A DNA stretch of 64,000 bases. It comes from Rhipidocladum racemiflorum. Lineage: Eukaryota; Streptophyta; Magnoliopsida; Poales; Poaceae. Under the pieces are notes generated by a model. That model was not told where the DNA came from, did no database searches, and worked only from the letters and a program-made list of their open reading frames with translations. Location of the stretch: positions 58,389,712 to 58,453,711 of the forward strand of contig CM070576.1 in the NCBI GenBank assembly GCA_036346355.1. The letters run 5' to 3'. Numbering within the stretch: position 1 is the stretch's first letter; every line of letters begins with the position of its first letter. Below are positions 1-12,300 of the stretch, piece by piece. A program made the position numbers and the translations under genes.

Positions 1-1258
1 GACAAACAAATGTTAATATTGACTTAATGATATATTGAACCTGTTTTGGAAAGGTATCATGTGATGTTGATGGCACGTGGTGCATGGTAATCAAGCGGGG
101 TTTGATAAGCGATTTTCGGCCAGGGGCATGTGGCAAGAATAATCGGGTGGGCCAGTTGTGGCATTGGGGATGTTGATTTGGTTCTTCGGGTAGTCTTGCC
201 CTGGTCACCCTAAGGACTTAACCTTGCAAGCCTTTGAACTGGGTCTAACGTGCAACCACATGTTTGTAATGGGACGGACCTAGTTGACTAAGTTGCTAAT
301 AACGTACCTGTGGGACCTCAGGAGGTCAACTACACCCTTTGTGTAAGTTGTACGGGGGAGCATCTGGCCGAGGCCAGTGCCCATCTAACGGTTGATTGGC
401 CTAAACTTCGCCTTAGCTAAGGGAAGGGTTAGTGTGCAATAGCAGGGAGGACCACTTGTATTGTTAGAAGTTTCCGAAAGACTTTGTTACTGAACTCGCC
501 TTTGTGGTGTTTGACTGTATCTTGTGGGTAAAGTGCATAACCTCTGCAGAGTGTAGAATCTATTCGGATAGCCGTGTCCGCGGTATTGGACATCGCTCGG
601 GAATTACAGTCAAGGGTTAGATTTTCTCGAAAATAACTTGGATTTGAAAGGTTGGGTTGGATTAATAATGATGATGATGGAATTGTGGATTAGGATGGGA
701 AAGATGTTTATGAAACTCCTTGAAAAGTTATTTATGCTTTACTTGTTTCTACTGCTTTCGAATCTACTTATACTACTTGTCAAATGCTGTCTACTGCAAA
801 TATACCTTGAGCTATTCCTTTGTAATAAGCAATGCATGTAGTATATTAGCTGCATTCTGTGCATGACTTCTTTGAGTACCAAGTACTCACCCTTGCCACA
901 ATACAACACCAGTTGAAGAGGAGACTACACCACTTTGGAGGAGGAGCTCCAAGAGGAACCGTCTACTTAGGGAAGCGAGCCCGGTCAGGTTGCCTGTGGT
1001 ATCTTGGATGGCGCCACGAGTTATTTGATTTTCATTTGCTATTATTTCTCTCTGAATAAGTTTCGCCTGCGAGGCATATATTTGTAACTTGACCATAAGG
1101 TCGAGTAACTTGATTTGACTATTTAATTAAAGTACTTTATTAGTATCGAGTGGTATGATTGTGATATTTACCGATGTTAAGACTGTGTGCACTAGCGCGT
1201 TCCTGGACTAGTGCTGAATACACAGAGGGTCCGGATTTGCAAATTCGGGGTCCCGACA
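1..1258 (+). repeat. Probable Ty3/gypsy LTR fragment, cut by the window edge
   Basis: No convincing gene is present. The stretch resembles the 3' part of a long grass gypsy LTR: it ends at a GTCCCGACA-like terminus near 1258. Its central part (about 500-610) has a diverged direct counterpart near 5030-5140, where both carry a 'gtgggtaaagt' and 'ctctgcagag/ctctgtagag' phrase followed by a Cgtg..ccgcgg or Cgtgctcacgg phrase. The short ORFs here have no recognisable domain. The family assignment is by general resemblance only; the left boundary is outside the window. Confidence 0.35.
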
Positions 1259-2500
1259 TGTGTTTTCGCAAAATGTTTGGAATTCTTTGAGAATGGTTTT
1301 AAGGTGTTGCAAATGTGTTTTGCAACTTAGTGTGATCTTGTGTTGATCACCATATGGCTCAAAGAATTGTTGTTGAAGTTTTGGAGAAAAAGAGTTTGTT
1401 GAAAATCTAGTTTTTCTCCTAAGTCCGGCGCACACTGCCGTTCATGCCAGACCAAGTTTTTCGATCTGGCCAAACTGTGTGTACGCCGGACCGTGTGTTT
1501 TGGTCCGTCGCTAAAAGCCGCACATTCAAGAATCAAACAGAGCATGTGCCATTTATGACGGACTAAATTTTCAAGTGTACGCTGGACCAAGTTTTTCGGT
1601 CCGGTGCAAACTTGATTCTCTCTGGTAAAGTATTCAAACGTAAAGAGTCTGCCAGACCAAAACCAGAGTGTTTGCCTTCTACGCCGAACTGACTTTTTTG
1701 GTCCGACGCAAACATGTTTTTGGTCGGGCGTAAATGGGATTTTGAGTTCAATTGGTATGGCGTGCATTAGACAAATTGTGAAGGTTATCTATGTGAGTCC
1801 AGGGCATATTTGTTTAGTCATTTTTGATAGTATGACACTTCCAACGGCTAGTAAATGCCAGTAATGGGTAGTTTTAGCATGGGGGCTATATAAAGACCCC
1901 TTAGAGGACTTTTACTGGAAGGAGGTGAATGTTGGTTGTTTTTGATGTTATTGCTGTACTCTTTTGTGTGTTTGATCTTGTATGAGTTCTTGAGAGGGTA
2001 TTGCATGTGTTGCACACCTCGAGTTGGTTTTTGAGCTCAAGAGTGAGGTTAGGTTGTATGTGTTGCACCTAGAGTGTGATTGAGAGGAGCCTAGTGCATG
2101 TGTTGCACTTAGGTGGTCAACGGAAGCACATGTGTTGTGCTAGGTGAAGCTTGAGCGGGGTACTCAATTTGTTACTCTTGGTGGTTGCTGCCATCTAGAC
2201 GGCATAGAAGCGTTGTGTTGGGAGCTCTCAAGGTTTGTGAGACGCCACGACAAAGTTTGTGAAGGTTCTAGTTGAGCCTACATAAAAGAGTGAAAAACTA
2301 CCGAGTGGATTTGAGGTGGAAGGCTCAAGTGAGTGAGCCGGTCCAAAGTGAGTTGGACTTCCTCAACGTGGATTAGGGGAGACCGGCAAGTCTCTGAACA
2401 CCACGGTAAAAAATTGGTGTATATTTTCTCCTCAGCCTCTAAATTGTGAAATTAGGTATGATTAGTTGAGATAGCTCACTGCCATGATGTCTTGCTTTAA
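1259..2500 (+). repeat. Probable copia-type LTR fragment with reiterated GGTCCGGCG motifs
   Basis: Between about 1425 and 1740 the sequence repeats variants of a 'gtccggcgcaaac' / 'gccagaccaagttttt' phrase at intervals of some 50 to 90 bases. This internal motif reiteration is typical of some large grass copia LTRs. The part at 1890-2420 includes a TATA-like 'ctatataaag' (about 1887) and a GGAGACCGG phrase (2381). The same phrase recurs in reverse orientation near 26805 ('ccggtctcccctaatcacgttgagg'). No coding capacity was recognised. Boundaries are uncertain. Confidence 0.35.
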
Positions 2501-2506
2501 TGCTTT

Positions 2507-3273
2507 TGTCGGGGATTGGACTATTTTCTATAAGGACCATTCTGCCCCGACGGCCGAGCAACTCCCAACCATGAGCTCGGATGCGATACCCGAGCGCAAG
2601 CCCCAAGCATTCTCAAGCTGTCGGGGATTGACTATCTGATAAAAGACCGTTGTACCCCCAGAAGATCCTGAAGCTACCGACCATACAGCACCAGCAGAAG
2701 ATGCTCGGGAAACCATCCGAGCAACATAACTCCCGAGCATTTGTGTCTACCCATTCGCCTACGACCATACCGGACGATCACGAGCAACCATGCTCGTGAA
2801 GGCCACGCCGTTACCCGGGTGGATGGTCGGGGGACCCGGTCATGCCACTAGAAAGGAAGATGGCAATCAATCCACCGAAAATTCAAATTAATTGCGCAGA
2901 TCAAGGGCCCCGGATTGTGGGCGCTACGGTTATGGAAACGTGGCGTAAATCTAGGGGGTAGTTACCTTGTGTATAGCGTGAGGCTCTGTATTTAATCCCC
3001 CCGAAAACACATGTGAAAGCAGGGATCCCGGGGTGAGATCCATGTACTTGTATCCATCATTTCAATAGAGAAAAATGCCACCAGGCGACTGGATGTAGGG
3101 CTATTATCTCGATCATGAGAGGCCTGAACCAGGATAAAATCCTTGTATTCCTGTCTGTTCTAACGGACCATCTTCCGCGTCTTCGATGCTACAACCTTTG
3201 GCAGAAAGGGGCTTTGGTTGATCCCTCGTTCAACAAGTAAGCTCGGCGGGAGCCCGTTCTCCAATCGTCGACA
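2507..3273 (+). mobile_element. Solo LTR of a Ty3/gypsy-type retrotransposon
   Basis: The segment starts TGTCGGGGATTGG and ends ATCGTCGACA, the TG...CA ends of an LTR. It is flanked on both sides by the 5-bp direct repeat GCTTT (2502-2506 and 3274-3278), a perfect target-site duplication. There is no internal region, so it is a solo LTR left by LTR-LTR recombination. The first 112 bases are a partial tandem duplication: TGTCGGGGATTG occurs again at about 2620. The short ORFs inside are not genes. Confidence 0.85.
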
Positions 3274-3278
3274 GCTTT

Positions 3279-6073
3279 GGATTCTAGATGAATAGAAATA
3301 GCCAGTTATCTCGTAGGAGTATTAAAGTGTATGAGTGGATGTATTTTGGGTGGCATATGGAATATACTCTTAATAAATATTGTTGAAATACTCTAAAACA
3401 TGTTAAAAGGACCGGTGGAATATATCTTCTCACCTCTGGTTTTATGATCATTCCTTTTATACTAATGTTCATGGTAAAATAAATCTCATCAACAAAAGTA
3501 AACAGTTTTGCAATTTCTGGAATTCCAGCAACATAGAGCATTCAAATATTTATAACTTTTTCATTATAGCTCCAAATTGAGTTGCGTTTGGTTCTAATAT
3601 TCTATGATTCATGATCTTGCTGTTTGTGCTAATGGATTGGATTTTTGCCGCTGTTTTGTATTCCTTGTATTTGATTGCTGCTTGCGTTTTATTGCTTAGT
3701 CCACACTTCTTGCGAAACTATTGACGAGCAACATTAGAGGGAATTGTGTAGTTAAGCATGCATGTTAATTTAGAGGGTCTCTTGTAGATATAGATCATGG
3801 CACCTAATAATTAAGTGTTATGGCTCGCTTAGAAGATGTGTGTCCTTTATAGTGGATGTCCTAGGAGTTGTAGGATTGGCCCTCACATCATCCTCATAAG
3901 CATAATTCTCATATGCATAGCCTTTTATGCAATGCTTGTATGTATATTGTTTGTATCGAAGGATAGTAACTTCAAATTTGTTTGCTTGTATGTATGTTGA
4001 CATTGGATTATACGCGCGAATCGTGGGACTATGTGAGAGGTCCGAGACTATGTTATGTAATTGGTACTCCAATCAACTAAAACAAGACCAATTGTTCAAC
4101 AAGCAAGACAAAAACCCTCCTTTGATCATTTTGATCCCATATTTTATGGTGTCTATTTTGTTTTTGTCAAAATTGTTATGCATGCGTGTAATTCTTGTAA
4201 AAGATTTCTATATTGTGAGAATCGGTAGTTATATTATTAGAATTGTGGGATTTCCTTAATTGTATTGACATGAGAATCTTATTGAACCCTAGGTTGGGCT
4301 TAAACATTCTATGAAATGTTAAACGGGTATAAACGAGTAATAACTGCATTTGCTTAGTCATGCTGTAGAAATTGATAAGTCAAATGGATGGGAATGCAAG
4401 TTGATCAAATTTGAGAAATGTTGGACAAGATTAAAAATTATTGATATTGTGGTAAGAATGAAAAATAAAACTATTGATTTAGACATAGGTGAGATATGTT
4501 ATAACTGGACATACAAGGGATGGACTTGTACGGTGCAAGGGATGAATTTGCACGTAGTTAGGGGGAGATCTCGCCTGAGTCAACCTAAAGACCAAACTTG
4601 ATGCTATCAATTGAGTCAATTCATGCAACCACATGTGCTAGTATGGGATAGGCTTAACTTAGTATAGTTGTTGGGATTTAGCCTCGCACTTTGGTAGGCC
4701 GATGCAGTATGGACGAACCGGGTGTACGGTATCGTTCGAGGTGCTCCCTTCACCAAGGCATTGGGACCAAAACATTTCGATACAATGGTGTATGCCTTGC
4801 TATGGAGTATAAGACGCATTGGGGCGTAAACCATCGTTAGAATTGTGTGTTCGGGTCTAGATTAGCACAATGGGGTGTAAACCATCATGAGTAATGTGTG
4901 TTCGGGCTGGATTTCCACCCATAGCAAGAGTTAGACATCACTGGAGCTGGTGCAAGGCTAGACTCGTGCGAATGGAACGGTTACGTCGTAATCTAGCAAA
5001 ACGGGTACGATGAGTATCGCGTGATACGGTTGACATGATTGCTAAAATGTGTCATGTGGGTAAAGTATACACTCTCTGTAGAGATTTAAATCTAATTGAT
5101 TAGTCGTGCTCACGGTTAAGAGCAATTTGGGACATAATGTCAAGTATAGCTTTTGGTTTGGTTTTGCAAACACTTTGAAAAAAATGGGATGACGGGTTGG
5201 TTTGTTCTTTATGCCATGGGTGGCTGAGAGTTACTCGCTGTTCGTGGCCATGGAGGGTCACGAAATGATGATGATGAACTTTACTTATTGTATTTACTTT
5301 CATATCAAATGCTCTTTAAAATTTTGATATTGTTTTATGTACTACTCTATTGCAAATAAAATCTGCCTTATGCTGAAAATGAACTTAGTGTACAAGCTTG
5401 ATCCTTTGGACTAACCCTGCATATTTATTTATTTATTTATATACACTCAATGTTGTTTGTTGATATTTATTCAGAGGATGAGAGAAAGAAGACAGTCACT
5501 TGGATACCTTTGCGTTCGACAGTGATGGTGTTTAGGATCACGTCTGCACTCAGACCTTTTTTGTGGGTTTGTTATCAGTTGATGGTTCATAATTTAAATC
5601 TTAGGCCGGTGGCTTACAATGTTATTTTAATCTTATTTAATTGGCCATATTTACCTATTTAACGTTCTTTTGCTATTTTTTATTATTGTAAGCAGGTGAT
5701 ATATAATCTCTCATTGCAATCAAATTTCAGGGTTATTCAGTGCCTTAATTTTTTATTATTTTGAAAATGTTAAGAAACACCTATCTATTTCTGGCACTGG
5801 TTAATTCAGAGCTTGGCATAGTATATTGAGACGTTACGCAATCGCCCCATGATGTGGCGTAATTCCCTACTTCGTCCTCCTTTTCTCGTCACTTTGCACT
5901 CGCCGTACTAATAATAATTACGTTATGGTGGGGCAACTGGCATGGCGTCTCGTCAGCGATGACGGCTCGATCGGGTTCAGCTTACGCGATGAGACGTACG
6001 TAACGGCTGTTGTTTTCTGGCATTGGCCAGCGTGAGAGGATGACAACATGGGATAAAGCAGTTCACTGCTGGC
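3279..6073. other. Gene-poor spacer with old repeat remnants
   Basis: No ORF here encodes a recognisable domain. From about 4490 to 5150 the sequence is distantly similar, in the same orientation, to the LTR-like segment at 1-1258 (shared 'caaccacatg' and 'gtgggtaaagt..ac.ctct.cagag' phrases), so it is probably a degraded gypsy LTR. The rest (3279-4490 and 5300-6070) is AT-rich and shows no boundary, terminal repeat or gene model that I can support. Confidence 0.4.
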
Positions 6074-6577
6074 CAGGGTTCAAAATCTCGCCAAAATTTC
6101 GTATTTTGGGTCCCTCCGAGTTTCATAATCCCGGCGAAATAAAAAATCCTAATTTTTTTTAAAGTGCTACAGTGCATTAATATCTCGCTGAGATTTCGGT
6201 GATTTAGACCGAAATTTCGGTAAAATGGACCGAAATTTGTATAAAAGTTGACCGGATTTGATCGGGTTTTGATCAGATTGGGTTCTTCACATCATTTTCC
6301 ATATGGGACAGTCAGTAGATCATAATTTCCGCGAAGTTGAAAAAACCCTAAAAAATTGAAAGTGTGATAGTACCGGAAAATTTCGCCGAGTTCAGAATTT
6401 GGACCGAAATTTTGGATTTTTCAACGAAATTTCGGATTTCTCGGTAAAAAAAAAAACGGATTTGAATTTTTGTTTTTGAATTTCGTCCGAATTTTGTTAG
6501 AAATTTCCGAATCTCGTCGAAATTTCGGATTTCGGCCAGGCTCGAAATGGAGTCAGAAAACGAAATTTGAATCCTTG
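6074..6577 (-). mobile_element. Non-autonomous hAT-like element with CGAAATTTCG-rich interior (504 bp)
   Basis: The ends are CAGGGTTCAAAATC (left) and GAATCCTTG (right), that is CAGGG/CAAGG terminal inverted repeats typical of hAT elements. Flanking 8-mers are CTGCTGGC and CTACTGAC, which match at 6 of 8 positions with two transitions, as expected for an old 8-bp target duplication. The interior has no coding capacity and consists of repeated, partly self-complementary 'gaaatttcgg' words. A close relative in the opposite orientation is at 44872-45369. Confidence 0.7.
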
Positions 6578-6986
6578 CTACTGACTGTTGCACCCGTTGT
6601 TTTCCTATAGGCAAAGGTGCCATGATTTGGAGATTTGCTTGGCTAGTGAACTTTGTTGATATATTTGTTTATTATTTTGGACCTAATCGCTATCCTTAAA
6701 AATTAGAAAAGGGTTTGTTCGCGATTCGTATTTAACGGGAACCTCTTTCTGTAAAACGGCGAATGGGGGACCTAAACACGAACCAAAAAAAAGTTTTTTC
6801 CTCTCACAAAAAATCGCAAAGGACCTCTTCGTAAATTAGAAGGACCTATCCGTGATTTATAGGATTGGAGGGATTTTTTGGAAATAGAGGAGAGAGAAAG
6901 GGAGGGGGCGGCGTGGCATCAGTCCTGAGCCGGGAAATCTTCGGGAAGTGTTTTATGGAGTATTTCCCCAACTTTTAGGGAAGCTA
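6578..6986. other. Spacer, nothing recognised
   Basis: The segment is AT-rich, then purine-rich (about 6885-6915). It contains 'cctctt' and 'ggacct' phrases but no ORF, terminal repeats or RNA gene that I can support. Confidence 0.3.
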
Positions 6987-7247
6987 CTAGTTACATGCCC
7001 GTGCGTTGCTACGAAAAACAAAATTAATAGCGAAAAATAAAGATTAAAAAATAAAAAAAAAATTCACAAGATCAAACATCTATCTTTAACGCTTCGTTTC
7101 TTGCGAAAGCTGGCTAATTAAAGCAACGCTTCGTTTTTTGCGTAGGGCAATTAAGCAGGGCAATTAAGTAGGGCAATTAAGCAGGGCAATTAATGACGTG
7201 GGTAGAACTCACCACTGCCACCAACTGCTGCTTTATGATAGTAGAGA
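6987..7247 (-). mobile_element. Short non-autonomous Helitron (261 bp)
   Basis: Read on the - strand, the element begins TCTCTACTA at 7247 and ends CTAG at 6987. It is inserted between a host A and T (plus-strand T at 7248, A at 6986). Just before the CTAG is the GC-rich phrase 'tagcaacgcacgggcatgtaa', which fits the known grass Helitron 3' consensus (CGT-N-R-Y-AA-H-GCACG core followed by CTAG). The element at 32873-33122 has the same ends and clearly similar interior, including repeated 'ggcaattaag(c/t)ag' units and 'gcttcgtttcttgcg'. Confidence 0.8.
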
Positions 7248-9390
7248 TACTCCCTCGGTCTCTAAACAGGTGACGTATAAAGATTTTACAGTTCAACCGA
7301 AACACACGTGTAGGTGTGGGGGTTTTTTTAACTGAAATAAAAAAAATCAAATTGAACTTAACCTTTCGGTTTATGCTTTGGTTTTAATTTTGACATAATT
7401 CAGATTTCAGTTTTCAGTTTGATTTTCTTGTTTCGGAACCTGAAATGACCGTAAACCGAATACCCGATTCACACGTTCCACAAATTCCCCTTTCTTCGAA
7501 TGCAATCTCCAATTCCATTCCCCATTCGTTCCCCGTCTGGCCGTCTCCCCGAGCTCCCAACGGGCTAAACCTACCCGAAGCGACAAAGCCAAAGGTCCCA
7601 ACTCCTGAACCAGCGTCGCCGCCACTTGTTGCCGCGGCCTCGTCGCGGAGTTGCCGTCCGCCTATCCCCATCACCTAGGCCCCAGATCTGAGCAGCCACC
7701 GCCAGCCGCTGCAATCGTTGGGCTCATCCTCTACACCCACGGCTCCTCCTTCGCTTCCTTCGCCACACCCACGGCTCTGCCTCCTCCTTCGCATCCAGTA
7801 AGATCTATGGTTTGCAATTTTTCTCATTGGAAGTAGTATTGAATTTTGTTTCGAAAAGTGAAAAACAATGGAAGAAATTAAAGGTTTCAAGTGCTTGTTT
7901 ACTGTGATCTACTGATCTGAGTACCCGTTCATCGTTGCATATTAGTTTGGTTGCAAATAGAATGAATGGTTGTGCTACTGCCGAAACCTTCATGAGGAAT
8001 ATCGGTTTATCGAAAAATCGAATTAACCGAACCGAATTTATTCGGGTAATTCGGTTTGGTTTTCGAATTTGAACCGAAAATTTCGGTAGCCAGTTTCTAA
8101 AAACTGAATATATTTAAACCAAATGCAAATAACCTAATCTTCTCCTTTATTAACTCAGTTATTGCTTTTGAATAGTATGTTACTCTAATGTACAATAATA
8201 AATAGTTAGAAATAATGAATAGTAGAGATACACAAAGAAGAAAACAGTTAAAGTTGACATGAAATTGTAAAATAATATATATTTAAAAATAAAATTTAAA
8301 AACTATAATGATATGTAGTTTACTGCGTACACTGCGAGAGCTGTTGATTTGGGTTTGAGGATTTCAGAATTCTCGTGATCAGAGTTAGGCACTATCAGTT
8401 CCTATGAGTATTTTACTGCTGTCACGCGTTTTACATTCACTATGTCGCGTGTTCACACTGGAACGACGGCTCAGCATTCAGCAATCGACCGAAAATGCGA
8501 TTTTTTTAATACAATACAATATTTGATCCATATTTATAAATCGATTTACTGAAAAATCATCCATAAACGAAATTTGAAATTTCATTTAACATTTACCGAA
8601 ATTTCAAAATTCGTTTTTGATGTATTTAAAGTCTCAAATTTTGGATATATATTAAACGAATTATGAAATTTCAGGTATGGAGGACCCACCCCATGCCCGA
8701 AATATGAAATTTCGCGGCGGGGCAAGAAGGGTGTGGCAGGAGGGAGCGGATGGTGGTCGCCTCGGTGGACGCGAAGCCACAGCAATTGACGCGGGACGAT
8801 GGTGAGGGCGGGGCGGCCACAGGAACAGGGGCGGCGGCGGGGGGCGAGGGCGGCACGATCGTGGGGGCACATGAGGCTCTCGGTGGGGGTGTAACCGTGT
8901 AAGTCACGAGAGCATTGGATGCCTCACGACGCGGAGCACGCGTCGCGCGAACGAAGAGTCGTGATCCGAACGGAAATCGCGAGCTGCGGAGGGCCTTTTT
9001 GCATTTCGAACGACGTGGATGCCCTCGAAGCGTCTCAAACCTCCGAATCTTAATAAAGTGTGTGTGTCTATATATATATATATATTAGCTCTTCTGCGCT
9101 CACTTCCAAAGAAACAAAGAAAGAAAAGAGAGAGAAAACCAACATTGGGAACCAACATGTACGAATGGCAAAATAGTCCAGCCCGAGAAGAAAGGCCTGG
9201 GCCTTCCTTCCCTACGCGCGCCGTGTGCGTTGCCGCACAGCCCAGAGCGCGCCCAGCTTTGCCGCGCGGGTCACGCGTGCGATGGGCAGGCCGTGCAGAG
9301 ACGCAGTTTTAGACCATGAATCATCTTCTCCAAGGCCGCAGCAGTAGCACTCGCATTCTTTCTCACGCCGCCCCGAATCGGAGGGGAAAG
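7248..9390. other. Upstream region of SDR gene A with degenerate repeats
   Basis: Two stretches (about 7290-7450 and 8000-8110) are rich in 'ccgaa(a)' and 'ttcggttt' words like the hAT-like elements elsewhere in the window, but I could not find their ends. The pieces at 7450-7830 and 8690-8880 are GC-rich; their ORFs are proline/arginine-rich, low-complexity and lack a domain. A (TA)n microsatellite at about 9070-9088 lies some 300 bases upstream of the gene A start. The last 200 bases are the presumed promoter and leader of gene A; I see no certain TATA box. Confidence 0.35.
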
Positions 9391-12300
9391 ATGGAAGCGG
9401 CCATGTCGAATCTGACGAACAGGAGGTGCGTTCGTTGAGTCCTCTCCTTCTTGCTTCGCCACTAGCCAGCAAAATCTTGCATCTTTCTGCCGCTGAATTC
9501 CTCATTCATGGCCCCTCAAAAGAAGAAGAAAAGATTCATGGCGCACTGGTGTGTGTGTAATTAGGATCGCTCTGGTTACCGGAGGCAACAAAGGGGTCGG
9601 GCTGGAGACGTGCAGGCAGCTCGCTTCCAGGGGGCTCAGGGTCGTGCTGACGGCGAGGAACGAGGCGAGGGGGCTGGAGGCGGTCGAGGAAATCAGGCGC
9701 CCCGGTGGTGGCCAATCCGATGTTGTCTTCCATCAGCTGGATGTCACCGACCCATCCAGCGTCGCCCGGCTGGCGGATTTCGTCAGGGATCAGTTTGGGA
9801 GGCTTGACATCCTGGTACGGCTCCCCTTCTTGCAAATTTGGGGGAAGTGGGAATCGATACTGTTCCACCGAGAGCTCAGCAGAGAGAGAGCATTTGACCA
9901 TCCTTTTAGATGTAAACTGAACTTGGTAAAACCACATATGAAAAGTGAGAGAAATAAACTTGGTTGCTGCATCCAATTCAATATTCTAAAAAATTGATGA
10001 TTTGCTTTCATTTATATGTGCCATTGATCATTTGCCTCATGATGTCTCATTGGGGCCACGTATCAGTGAGACATCATGAGGCAAATGATTAATTGCACCA
10101 TAAATAAGAGGGCAAATAATCAAATCTCCCCGAATCTACACCTCTATTATAAGTTTAGGTTAGGAATATTATATGATTCGATTTTGGTAGTAGACACGAA
10201 AGCACTACAGGTAGTTACAGACTTACAGTTAATATGATGTTTTCACAACTCTTGTAAACCTGACCTGTTGTTGATACACTCCCACACTAAGCTGTTCTAA
10301 TTCAAAATTTTGGAAAACAAAACATAATGTATTACCTTTTGCATATCAGAATATTTCTTGTGTGCGCATTAGTGTTGTATAGAAGTGATTTTCTGTATAT
10401 GTTTGCATTGCATCACCATCATTGTGCGGTTCTTGTTATTTGTAGGTCAATAATGCTGGTATTTCAGGTGTAGACAGGGATCCAGTTTTGGTTGCGAAAA
10501 TTAAGGATCAGGTATTGTGACTTCAATGAAAGATACAATATACGCATTGTCATTTTTTCAACAATTACCAACTAATTCTATTCCAGTATGCGGCAAAGCC
10601 AAACAAGTATTACTTGCCCATCTCCGTAGCTTTTTGGTGCTATACTGCTATATATCATCACTAGCATTTATAGGCAAATAAAATAAAAACTACTTCTAAT
10701 TGCTAGTACTTTACAAGAGAAAGCACTCAACTCATGTTGTGATACTTGTGATTCATGCTGAATTGTTGATCATAGTATTTAGACAGTAAGCATCATTGTT
10801 TGAGGTTGACAGTACTGAAATTGAGCATTGCGGTCACTGTATTTCAAAGGTGAACTGTGATAATGTTAATTCTTGTATTTATGATCAGTTCATACTCTTT
10901 GCCCAGTTACATGATTCTATTTGCATATAATAATAGGAAAAAAAGCGAAATTATATATTACCTGTCTATGCATGGATAGATCGAAGGTATGGATGTGGAA
11001 CAGAGAGTTGAATGGATGAGAGAAAATTCAAAAGAGACATACGAAGAAGCAAAAGAGTGCATGAGAACAAATTACTATGGTGCCAAGCTTGTCACAGAGG
11101 CACTACTTCCTCTTCTGCAGTTATCCACCTCTGGACGAATTGTTAATGTCTCGTCAGGCTTTGGACTACTAAGAGTAAGTTTTGCCAACCACACTGCCAT
11201 TGGACAGGCAGATAACTAGTTTTTTTACCTTTTTTATCACAATTTATTTTCAACGTTTGGTGCCAAAATATTTCTGCAGTAGTGTGCTTAGCTATGCCTT
11301 TTCTGTTACAAGTTTTTAGAAAAGTTCAAAATTTCCTGGCTTCACCTATGTAACCTTGTGTCGAATATCTAAATATGGGATATACGCATACATGGAAAAC
11401 TCAAATATTGGATTACACATGGTAACACATGTGTCAGGAAGTTAATAATATCTCAGGCCCGGATCATGCGGGATAAGATATACGCGGAAAAGAATATCCT
11501 CATATTAGGGAAGGATTCGGTTATGTTCCCTTTACGAGGACACCAATCCGAATACGCCGGAAGGAATGAGAAGTCTTGATACGCCACGAAGATCTTGGAG
11601 CCAAGGACTCCTCATCGGGTTCGATCGGTATTCCTAGCCGATTATGACTCAACAGGAGGCTACCCTGATTGTATAAATAAGGGGGTAGACGTCCAGGAGG
11701 AGGGGGCAATACGAGCAAAACCCAAGCAGACTAGCAGAGATTTGAGCATACTCGCACCCTAGTCGGAATAGGCAACCAATAGTTTTCTTAGCAGCTAGGC
11801 TAGGGTTTTGCCACCTCTGAGGAGCAATCTTCATTGTAAGCCGGGGCTTGATCTCCCCGTGCTGTAAACTCGTTTCTCGGCATCATCATAGTACATCCAC
11901 ACAGGAGTAGGGTATTACTCGATCGTGAGGCCCGAACCTGTCTACATTGCTTGCCATCGTTTCCTTGGTTGACCCTGCATCACCGAAGGTACCCGAGTAT
12001 AAGTTTATTGTCGATTCCTTACTTTCGACAGTTGGCACGCCAAGTTGGGGCCTTCAACTGTTTTTGCAGATCAACCATATCTCCGATGGGCATCTACAGG
12101 AAATTTTCTGGCATCAACCACCGCAACGACGTCAACTCGAGGTCTCACATCGACCACACCCCCACGATTGGATCTGAGATCGTCTTTGGGACCTTGCTCT
12201 TCTGTTGGAGACCCGATGGAGGACTCGAGCACATCGGCTCCATCGAGCCCCGCTCCTGGAGTGCGTGCCGTGAAGTATCCTTCATCGACTTCGACCCAAG

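Noticed and set aside
7407..7678. ORFs on both strands upstream of gene A
   Set aside because: Short, Pro/Ser-rich, no domain, and located between repeat remnants; the stretch is open in several frames.
8582..8907. Three overlapping - strand ORFs rich in Pro and Arg
   Set aside because: GC-rich low-complexity sequence open in all frames; no domain, no gene structure.
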